Origin: Phytomonospora endophytica
GTDB lineage: Bacteria > Actinomycetota > Actinomycetes > Mycobacteriales > Micromonosporaceae
Length of the DNA: 64,000 bases
Assembly: GCF_014202425.1 (NCBI RefSeq)
Contig: NZ_JACHGT010000010.1
Coordinates: 1 to 64,000, forward strand
Reading direction: 5' to 3'
Both the position numbers and the translations under genes were made by a program. Shown in pieces: positions 16,600 through 23,348 of this stretch (positions are counted from its first letter, which is position 1; each line of letters begins with the position of its first letter). The notes below the pieces were generated by a model. That model was not told the DNA's origin, did not search any database, and saw nothing but the letters and a program-made list of their open reading frames with translations.

Positions 16600-17832
16600 A
16601 TGCACGGAGCGCTGTTCCTCATCGAATTCGGCGCGATCATCCTGGCCCTCGGGGTCCTGGGACGCATCGCCGGCCGCTTCAGCTTCTCGCCCATCCCGCT
16701 CTACCTCCTCGCCGGTCTCGCCTTCGGCGAGGGCGGACTGCTCCCGCTGGGCGCCAGCGAGGAGTTCGTCGCCATCGGCGCCGAGATCGGCGTCATCCTC
16801 CTGCTGCTCATGCTGGGCCTGGAGTACTCGGCTAGCGACCTCGTCACCAACCTCAAAACCCAGTACCCGGCCGGCCTCATCGACTTCGCGCTCAACGCCG
16901 TCCCCGGCGCCATCGCCGCGCTGCTCATGGGCTGGGGACCGGTCGCGGCCGTCGTCCTCGCGGGCGTGACCTGGGTGTCCTCCTCCGGCGTCATCGCCAA
17001 GGTCCTCGGCGACCTCGGGCGTGTCGGCAACCGCGAGACTCCGACGATCCTGAGCATCCTCGTCCTCGAAGACCTCGCCATGGCCGTCTACCTGCCGATC
17101 GTCACCGCGCTCGTCGCGGGTGTCGGCTGGGCCGCCGGCAGCCTGACCCTCGCGATCGCCCTGGCCGTGGCCAGCGCCGTACTGTTCGTCGCCCTGCGCT
17201 TCGGGCGGGTCATCTCCCGCTTCGTGTCCAGTTCCGACGCCGAGAAGCTGCTGCTGGTCGTGCTCGGCCTGACACTCCTGGTCGCCGGAATCGCCCAGGC
17301 CCTCCAGGTCTCGGCGGCGGTCGGCGCGTTCCTCGTCGGCATCGCACTGTCGGGCGAGGTCGCCGAAGGCGCGCACGCGCTGCTCAGCCCACTGCGGGAC
17401 CTGTTCGCGGCGGTGTTCTTCGTGTTCTTCGGCCTGCACACCGACCCGGCCAGCATCCCCGCGGTACTGCTACCCGCCTCGATCCTGGCGGTCGTCACGG
17501 CCGCGACGAAGATCGCCACCGGCTACTGGGCCGCCAAGCGCGCCGGGATACCCGGCAAGGGACGCTGGCGCGTCGGCGGAACGCTGGTCGCGCGCGGCGA
17601 GTTCTCGATCGTCATCGCCGGCCTCGCCGTGACCGCCGGGGTCGCGCCCGAACTCGGGCCGCTCGCCACCGCCTACGTCCTCATCCTCGTGATCGCCGGA
17701 CCGCTGACCGCCCGCTACGTCCAGCCCCTCGCCGAACGGATCGGACGGCTGCGGCGCAGGAAGCCCACCGAAACGCCACCCGAGGCCATCACCGCGACCG
17801 CCGGAAGCGACGGAGGAGTGCACTCGCCCTGA
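16600..17832 (+). CDS. CPA2-family monovalent cation:proton antiporter (KhtU-like)
   Basis: A 410-residue integral membrane protein with about 12 helices. Typical CPA2 motifs are GVLGRIAGRFSFSPIPLYLLAGLAFGEGGL (N-terminal hairpin), LLMLGLEYS near 72, WVSSSGVIAKVLGDLGR near 125 (ion-binding unwound helix) and LVLEDLAMAVYLP (the Glu-Asp pair of the transport site). It ends in a soluble tail. It lacks the RCK-N domain of KefB/KefC, which agrees with a separate regulatory subunit encoded just upstream. Confidence 0.9.
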   Translation: MHGALFLIEFGAIILALGVLGRIAGRFSFSPIPLYLLAGLAFGEGGLLPLGASEEFVAIGAEIGVILLLLMLGLEYSASDLVTNLKTQYPAGLIDFALNAVPGAIAALLMGWGPVAAVVLAGVTWVSSSGVIAKVLGDLGRVGNRETPTILSILVLEDLAMAVYLPIVTALVAGVGWAAGSLTLAIALAVASAVLFVALRFGRVISRFVSSSDAEKLLLVVLGLTLLVAGIAQALQVSAAVGAFLVGIALSGEVAEGAHALLSPLRDLFAAVFFVFFGLHTDPASIPAVLLPASILAVVTAATKIATGYWAAKRAGIPGKGRWRVGGTLVARGEFSIVIAGLAVTAGVAPELGPLATAYVLILVIAGPLTARYVQPLAERIGRLRRRKPTETPPEAITATAGSDGGVHSP

Positions 17833-17921
17833 GCCCCCGGCCTGCGGTGACGCAGCGATGACAGCGATATGAGACCCGGTGCCGATAGCTTTCCCGCCAC
17901 AGACACCACCTTGGAGGGGAC

Positions 17922-18200
17922 ATGCGCGCAAAGATCCGGATCACCGCCGCCACGCTCTTGATGGGAGCCGCCGCGCTCGCCGTCACCGGACTGTCGGCAC
18001 CGGCCCAGGCCCACGACGCGTCCGAAACGGGGGGACAGGTGCAGGCCGCACCCGGCTGGCACCACATCTCCGACCACACGACCCTGGCCGCGTGCCGCAA
18101 GAAGGGCGAGGAGTACCTGGCGAAGGACTGGGCGCTTCGCTACGAGTGCCGGTCCCTCGGCGGCGGCAGGTACGCCCTGTGGGTGTACACCAACCCCTAG
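17922..18200 (+). CDS. Small secreted protein with one disulphide
   Basis: A 92-residue precursor. The signal peptide (1-30) ends APAQA|HD. The mature part of about 60 residues contains exactly two Cys (TLAACRKKGEEYL and LRYECRSLGGG), probably a disulphide, and ends RYALWVYTNP. GGAGGGG lies 3-7 bases before ATG 17922. I recognise no enzymatic motif; it resembles short secreted proteins that actinomycetes make in many copies. A strong hairpin terminates it. Confidence 0.75.
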   Translation: MRAKIRITAATLLMGAAALAVTGLSAPAQAHDASETGGQVQAAPGWHHISDHTTLAACRKKGEEYLAKDWALRYECRSLGGGRYALWVYTNP

Positions 18201-18208
18201 CCGAACAC

Positions 18209-18242
18209 GGGGCCGCCTTTCACCGACGGGGGAGGCGGCCCC
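18209..18242 (+). terminator. Hairpin terminator
   Basis: GGGGCCGCCT (18209-18218) pairs perfectly with AGGCGGCCCC (18233-18242), loop 14 bases. It lies between the convergent secreted-protein gene and the erythromycin-esterase-like gene, so it may serve both. Confidence 0.7.
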
Positions 18243-18272
18243 GCACCACGCCGACCGGGGGAGTGCGCCCGG

Positions 18273-19406
18273 TCAGACCCGCGCGCTCGCCGCATCGTTG
18301 ACATGCCAGACCGCCCCGGCGCCTTCCAGGACCGCCGGATCGAGCGGGTAGTACCCCTGCCGCGGCTTCATGTCGGACCGCACCACACCCGGCGCGACCG
18401 TCGCCGCGTCCACGAAACCCCAGTCGGGAACACGCTCGCCGAGCAGGCCCTCATAGGTCTCCGGTGCCGGAGCGTCAAGGTCGATGGCCGCGCAGCGTCC
18501 GAGACTGCCGGGGATGTAGACGTACTTCTCACCCAGCAGCGCGCCCGCGATCGACCCGGCACCGACCCATCGCAGATCCAGTTCACCGGCCACGAGCCTG
18601 CTCGGGCTGAGCTGGAGATGGCTGTTGTGCGCGAAGACGAGCGTCGGCCCACGGCGGGCCTCGACGCGGCGGATGTCGAGCAGGTTCTGCGCCTGCAGCG
18701 CGTCGCGGACGGCCATCAGCCGCGACACCCGCAGGTTCGGTTCGAGCGGCCGCGACGCCTGCTTGTGGTAGCGCAGCAGCCAGAGACCCGCGGTGAGCCG
18801 GGTCCTCGCCCGATCCCAGGCCTCCGGCGAGCCGCCCGGCCCGCGCTCGTCGAGAGCGGTGAGCAGCTCCTCGCCGACGACCCGCAGCCGCTCGGCCTCC
18901 TCGGTGGCCCCGGGCGACATCGCCGCGTCGAGGATCGCCTCGGTGCGGCTCCAGCGTTCGTCGGGACCGGCCGGACCGGCGATGTCGACGTCGAGGCCCA
19001 GATGATCGCGGGCGGCTTCGAGATAGCCGCGCGGGCTCGGCGCGCTGTAGTTCTCCGTCGGCGCGTCGAAACCGTGGAAGGCCAGTCGTTCCGCCGCCGG
19101 ACGGCCCTCGTTGTACTCCCGGATCCACACCACCAGGCGCCGGTTCTCCTCCCGCTCGCCCCACTCATGGGAGAAGCCCTCGCGCATGACCACGTCGAGC
19201 TCGCCGACACCGTGGCGGACGTGGTCGTCGACGGCCAGGGCGGCCACGCGGTCGATCTCCAGCGCGATCGAGCGGAAGCCGCGCTCGGCCAGCCGCGGCA
19301 GCAGGCCGTTGCGTATCCGGGCGAAGACCGGGTCTTGATGGGTCGGCTCGCCGAGGGCGAGGAGCTCGCAGGAACGGCCGACGTGGTCGAGAATCTCTCT
19401 TGTCAT
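18273..19406 (-). CDS. Erythromycin esterase-family protein
   Basis: A 377-residue protein of the Ere/succinoglycan-biosynthesis family, whose best-known members open macrolide lactone rings. ALGEPTHQDP near 17 is the family active-site motif (Glu and His), FHGFDAP near 109 carries the second His, and FAHNSHLQL near 265 the third. These are the metal-independent catalytic residues of Ere enzymes, so hydrolase activity is plausible; the substrate is not. It is divergent from a double-MerR regulator. No Shine-Dalgarno precedes the ATG at 19406; TACGCT ends 8 bases upstream. Confidence 0.85.
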   Translation of the reverse strand: MTREILDHVGRSCELLALGEPTHQDPVFARIRNGLLPRLAERGFRSIALEIDRVAALAVDDHVRHGVGELDVVMREGFSHEWGEREENRRLVVWIREYNEGRPAAERLAFHGFDAPTENYSAPSPRGYLEAARDHLGLDVDIAGPAGPDERWSRTEAILDAAMSPGATEEAERLRVVGEELLTALDERGPGGSPEAWDRARTRLTAGLWLLRYHKQASRPLEPNLRVSRLMAVRDALQAQNLLDIRRVEARRGPTLVFAHNSHLQLSPSRLVAGELDLRWVGAGSIAGALLGEKYVYIPGSLGRCAAIDLDAPAPETYEGLLGERVPDWGFVDAATVAPGVVRSDMKPRQGYYPLDPAVLEGAGAVWHVNDAASARV

Positions 19407-19487
19407 GTGTATGAAGCGTATCGTTGAAAGCTCGATTGATGCTTGGCAGGCATTCAGCAGCTAGAACTCCGGTAAAGTCTCAAAGCG

Positions 19488-20198
19488 ATGAAAAACCTGC
19501 GGCCCGCCGTCCTCGCGCGCGAACACGGCATCTCGACCCAGGCGGTCCGCAACTACGAGCGCGACGGCTTCATCCCGCCCGCCGACCGCACACAAAGCGG
19601 CTACCGGATCTACACCGAGACCCACGCCGCCGCCCTCCGCGCGTTCCTCTCACTGATCACCGCCCACGGCCACGCCATCGGCGGCCGGATCATGGTCGCC
19701 GTCCATGACGGACGACTCGACGACGCCCTCGCCGCCATCGACCAGGGCCACGCCCAGCTGCGACGCGACCGGAGCACCCTCCACGCCGTCACCCAGGCCA
19801 TCGGCGACCTGACCACCTACACCGCACCCTCGCACACCCCCACGCCACGCACCATCGGCGAACTCGCCCACCGCCTCGACCTCACCCCGGCGACCCTGCG
19901 CAACTGGGAGACCGCCGGGATCCTCGCGCCGGTACGGGACCCGGCCACCGGCTACCGCGTCTTCGGTGACGGCGACGTCCGCGACGCCGAGCTCGCCCAC
20001 CTCCTCCGGCGCGGCGGCTACCCCCTCGACCACATCGCCACCGTCGTCGAGCAGGTCCGGACCGCGGGTGGCACCGACTCGCTGTCGGGCGCCCTCGACG
20101 ACTGGAGGCGCAGGCTGACCGCGCGCGGCCTGGCCATGCTCGACGCCGCCGGACACCTCGGCCGCTACCTTCGCCTCGGCGAAACCCTTGCGCCGTAA
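19488..20198 (+). CDS. MerR-type regulator with two DNA-binding domains (TioE-like)
   Basis: A 236-residue protein with a MerR winged HTH at each half. The first is PAVLAREHGISTQAVRNYERDGFIPPADRTQSGYRIY (5-42). The second is RTIGELAHRLDLTPATLRNWETAGIL near 120-145, followed by DPATGYRVFGDGDVRDAELAHLLRRGGY. Most MerR proteins have only one; the two-headed form is known from TioE-like regulators. It is divergent from the erythromycin-esterase-like gene (81 bases between starts) and probably controls it. TAAAGT lies 9 bases before ATG 19488 and no ribosome site is seen. Confidence 0.85.
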   Translation: MKNLRPAVLAREHGISTQAVRNYERDGFIPPADRTQSGYRIYTETHAAALRAFLSLITAHGHAIGGRIMVAVHDGRLDDALAAIDQGHAQLRRDRSTLHAVTQAIGDLTTYTAPSHTPTPRTIGELAHRLDLTPATLRNWETAGILAPVRDPATGYRVFGDGDVRDAELAHLLRRGGYPLDHIATVVEQVRTAGGTDSLSGALDDWRRRLTARGLAMLDAAGHLGRYLRLGETLAP

Positions 20199-20246
20199 GC
20201 GAAGTGCACTAACGTGTGCCCCGTCGTCGACGCCGGGAGGCAGCCC

Positions 20247-21194
20247 ATGTGGAGATTCCTGACACGAGCCGTACTCACCCTGGTGTGCGCGGCATCGGCG
20301 GTGCTCGCCGCACCGGCGGCCGTCCAGGCGGCGTCGGTGACCCTCCATATGAGCCCGACAGGCAGTGACTCCGCCGACGGTGGTGCGGGCGCGCCCGTCC
20401 GATCCCTCACCCGCGTCAAGTCGCTGCTGGCCGGTAGCACCGCCACGACGGCGACGGTCGTCGTCGGGGCCGGCACCTACTACGAGACGGCGATGGTCAG
20501 CTGGAGCGGCGTTCCGCAGGACCTGCTGCTCTTTCGGCGGGAAGGGACGCAGCGGCCCGTCTTCGACGGCTCCCGCGTCACGGGCACGACCCGGTACTGG
20601 ATGAACACCGCGGGAGGGCCGCGTCTGGACGTGCGCGAACTGACCGTGCGCAACTACCGCACCGGCGCGCTGCGGCTCGACACGAGCGGCAACACCGTGC
20701 GCAACATGATCTTCGAGCGGATCGGCAACAAGTACGTGCCCGACGGCTCCGGCTTCGCCGCGGTGCACCTGCTCGGATCCGACGACAACGCGATCGTCAA
20801 CAACATCATGCGCGACCTGGAGAACACCGACTGCCCCGGCTGCGTCCACGGCGTCTACGCGGCCACCGGAAGCAGCCGCAACCTCCTGCGGGGCAACACG
20901 TTCAGTCGCGTCACGGGCGACCCCGTCCGGCTGCGCAACGGCACCGACGACAACCTCGTCGAAGACAACACCTTCACCGACTCCGGCCTGCCCGGAACCG
21001 ACCGCGCCCTGATCACCTTCTGGCGATTCACCGCCGCCGAAACCTGCGGCACGGGCAACCGGGCCGTCGGCAACACCTATGACGGGCGTTTCCACACCGG
21101 GGCGAGCGGCCAGCGCATCATCGGCTCCGGCGCCGAGGACGGCCTGGCCAAGTGCTCCTCGGCACTCACCGGCAGCGGCAACGTGCTGTCGTGA
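20247..21194 (+). CDS. Secreted right-handed beta-helix protein
   Basis: A 315-residue exported protein. The signal peptide (about 1-29) ends AVQA|AS. After LHMSPTGSDSADGG, a common start of parallel beta-helix domains, come repeated coils rich in Asn, such as SGNTVRNMIFERIGN, SDDNAIVNNIMRD, SSRNLLRGNTFSRV and TDDNLVEDNTFTDSG. The fold is that of polysaccharide lyases and glycosidases, but no catalytic set is recognisable. Four Cys near 190-300 may form disulphides. GGGAGG lies 6 bases upstream of ATG 20247. Confidence 0.8.
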   Translation: MWRFLTRAVLTLVCAASAVLAAPAAVQAASVTLHMSPTGSDSADGGAGAPVRSLTRVKSLLAGSTATTATVVVGAGTYYETAMVSWSGVPQDLLLFRREGTQRPVFDGSRVTGTTRYWMNTAGGPRLDVRELTVRNYRTGALRLDTSGNTVRNMIFERIGNKYVPDGSGFAAVHLLGSDDNAIVNNIMRDLENTDCPGCVHGVYAATGSSRNLLRGNTFSRVTGDPVRLRNGTDDNLVEDNTFTDSGLPGTDRALITFWRFTAAETCGTGNRAVGNTYDGRFHTGASGQRIIGSGAEDGLAKCSSALTGSGNVLS

Positions 21195-21203
21195 ACGGCC
21201 GGG

Positions 21204-21440
21204 CTACCCAAGCGTGCCGTCGACTTTCACCGGCTCGTTCTCACCGGCCGTCTTGCTCAGCCGGTCGCCGACCTCCAGGGTCCGCCACAGCCGGCCTTTG
21301 ACGCGCACGTCCTTGAGCTGCCCGTCGGCCAGCTCGACCGAGACGTGGTGGTACATGTTCTGCCCGTCGGGTGAGGACCGCTCCTTCCCCGCGACCACGC
21401 CCGCCCAGGCCTCGTCCTTGTGCTTTCCGCGTCCGAACAT
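21204..21440 (-). CDS. Small hypothetical protein
   Basis: It encodes 78 residues with GAGGAGG just upstream of the ATG at 21440. The protein is hydrophilic: FGRGKHKDEAWAGVV, then YHHVSVELADGQLKDVRVKGRLWRTLEVGDRLSKTAGENEPVKVDG. The second half looks like a small beta-barrel (OB/SH3-like). It has no signal peptide or membrane segment. I recognise no named function. Confidence 0.7.
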   Translation of the reverse strand: MFGRGKHKDEAWAGVVAGKERSSPDGQNMYHHVSVELADGQLKDVRVKGRLWRTLEVGDRLSKTAGENEPVKVDGTLG

Positions 21441-21609
21441 CGCCCCTCCTCGTGATCATGCTGCCTCGCGAAGTGCGGGCGGGGCGGCGTGATCGTCGAA
21501 AACGCCGCGGCGGTCCTCACCGCCGGGCACGCGAAACGCGCGCGGGCGCTGCGGGCCCGGCGAGGTTGCTGACGGTCGTGCAAAAGCCAAAGGCGCGCGG
21601 GGACACGCC

Positions 21610-22203
21610 TCAGCCCAGGTTCGGCGCCTTCTCCGGCAGCGGCCGGGCGCCTTCGGGGCGCAGCCCGTCGAGGATGATCCCGAGGTACCTGCGCCACAGG
21701 TCGGGCGAGGCGTCCCGGACGTAACCCGCGACGTAGTTCGGGGCGCACATGAGCAGGAAGACGTCGGCGCCGGTGATGTCGTCGCGGACGGCGCCCTGCT
21801 CGCGGGCCCGGGCGACGAGGCGGTCGAGCGTGTCGAGCATGCGCGTGCGGACGCGCGTCACCTCCGTCATCGACTCGCTCGCCTCGGCGAGGAACGACAG
21901 GTCCCGCTCCTGACGCTGGCGCGCGGCGGCCGTGAGGAACTCCGCGAGTGCGGCACCGGCGTCGTCGCCGTCGATGAGGCGCTCGCCGAGGGCGTTGAGT
22001 TCGTCGATGCGGTCGGTGAGGATCGCCGCGATCAGGTCGTCCTTGGTGGCGAAGTGGCGGAAGACCGTGCCCTTGCCGACGCCCGCGCGGCGGGCGATGT
22101 CGGCGACGGAGGCGTCGAGGCCGTGTTCGGCGAACTCGTCGGCGGCCGCGGCCAGGAGCGAGCGCCGGTTGCGGGCGGCGTCGGCGCGGAGGGGGCGGGT
22201 CAT
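21610..22203 (-). CDS. TetR-family transcriptional repressor
   Basis: A 197-residue protein. The N-terminal HTH is RNRRSLLAAAADEFAEHGLDASVADIARRAGVGKGTVFRHFATKDDLI (12-59), with recognition helix GVGKGTVFRHF. The C-terminal ligand domain is generic. The ATG at 22203 was chosen because the family starts about 10 residues before the first helix. It is divergent from a quinone oxidoreductase gene. Two perfect palindromes in the 91-base intergenic region are the likely operators, so it should repress both genes until an electrophile or drug binds. Confidence 0.9.
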   Translation of the reverse strand: MTRPLRADAARNRRSLLAAAADEFAEHGLDASVADIARRAGVGKGTVFRHFATKDDLIAAILTDRIDELNALGERLIDGDDAGAALAEFLTAAARQRQERDLSFLAEASESMTEVTRVRTRMLDTLDRLVARAREQGAVRDDITGADVFLLMCAPNYVAGYVRDASPDLWRRYLGIILDGLRPEGARPLPEKAPNLG

Positions 22204-22223
22204 GGGAGCCAGCGTAGCAAGTT

Positions 22224-22275
22224 GACCGTGCGGTCCGCTTAGTGCTAGCGTCCCGACGAACATGACCGCTCGGTC
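22224..22275. promoter_or_regulatory. Twin TetR operators GACCG-NN-CGGTC
   Basis: Two perfect 12-bp palindromes, 22224-22235 (NN = TG) and 22264-22275 (NN = CT), lie 40 bp apart centre to centre, close to four helical turns. They fill the region between the divergent TetR and oxidoreductase starts. The second overlaps the position expected for the oxidoreductase promoter. Confidence 0.75.
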
Positions 22276-22294
22276 CGTTTCTGGAGGACGCAAC

Positions 22295-23257
22295 ATGAAG
22301 GCAGTCGTCGCACACGACTACGGCCCGCCCGAGACCTACACCCTCGCCGACATCCCGATCCCGGTCCCGGGGCCAGGACAGATCCTCGTACGCATCGCCG
22401 CCGCCTCGATCAACCCCGCCGACGTGCGCCTGCCCAGCGGCGACTTCCGCGAGAGCTTCCCGCTGCCGTTCCCACACGTGCCCGGCAACGACTTCGCCGG
22501 GACCGTCACCGCGCTCGGGCCCGGCGTGAGCGCCTGGCGCGTCGGCGACGAGATCTTCGGACAGGCCGTGCCGCGCGCGATCCGCGCCATGGCCGGGAGT
22601 TCGCGGCCGTCCCTGAGCACCGGATCGCTGGCCGAGTACGCGGTGTTCGAAGCCGACACGCCGTTCCTGGCGCACCGGCCCCAAGGCCTGAGCGTCGAAG
22701 ACGCCGCGGCCCTGCCCACCGTCGGCCTGACCGCACGCGCCCTGATGGCCACGACACCGGTGGCAGCCGGTGAGACGGTGCTCGTCGTCGGGGCGACCGG
22801 AGGCGTCGGCACCGCGGTGGTCCCGCTGCTCGCCTCCGCCGGAGCCAAGGTGATCGCCACCGCGACCCCCGAGGACGCCGCGACGATGCTCGGCCTCGGC
22901 GCCGCCGAGACCATCGCCTACGGCGACTACCCCGGCGACGTCGACGTCGCCATGAACCTGACCCTCCCCGGCGACGAACTACGCGACCTGGCCGCCGCAC
23001 TCCGCGCCGGCGGCCGCCTCACGACGATCACCTTCCCGGTGACCCAGCCCGACCAACTCGGCCGCGACGACGTCGAACTCACCTTCGTCCTCGACATGGA
23101 AGGGACCCTCGGCGGCATGGCGGAAGTCGCCGACGCCGCCGCCCGCGGCGACCTCAAGGCGACGATCGGCCGCCGCTACGGACTCGACGACGGCCCGCGG
23201 GCCGTCGTCGACTTCGCCCGGCGGCACTCGACGGGGAAGCTGGTGGTTCGGATGTGA
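22295..23257 (+). CDS. Zinc-independent quinone oxidoreductase (MDR family)
   Basis: A 320-residue NADPH-dependent reductase. The catalytic N-terminal domain has the MDR pattern INPADVRLPSG and PHVPGNDFAGTVTALGPGV but lacks the Cys/His zinc ligands of alcohol dehydrogenases. The cofactor loop is VLVVGATGGVGTAVVPLLASAGA near 166-188. Relatives reduce quinones and other electrophiles. TGGAGGAC lies 5-8 bases before ATG 22295. Control by the divergent TetR is strongly suggested by the twin palindromes. Confidence 0.9.
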   Translation: MKAVVAHDYGPPETYTLADIPIPVPGPGQILVRIAAASINPADVRLPSGDFRESFPLPFPHVPGNDFAGTVTALGPGVSAWRVGDEIFGQAVPRAIRAMAGSSRPSLSTGSLAEYAVFEADTPFLAHRPQGLSVEDAAALPTVGLTARALMATTPVAAGETVLVVGATGGVGTAVVPLLASAGAKVIATATPEDAATMLGLGAAETIAYGDYPGDVDVAMNLTLPGDELRDLAAALRAGGRLTTITFPVTQPDQLGRDDVELTFVLDMEGTLGGMAEVADAAARGDLKATIGRRYGLDDGPRAVVDFARRHSTGKLVVRM

Positions 23258-23348
23258 GGGAACAAGTCGGTCCGCCGGGCCGCGCCCAGAATCCCCTGTC
23301 CAAGCGTCGAAGCAGACAGAATGGATTCCGACGCGATGAGGGGGGCCG

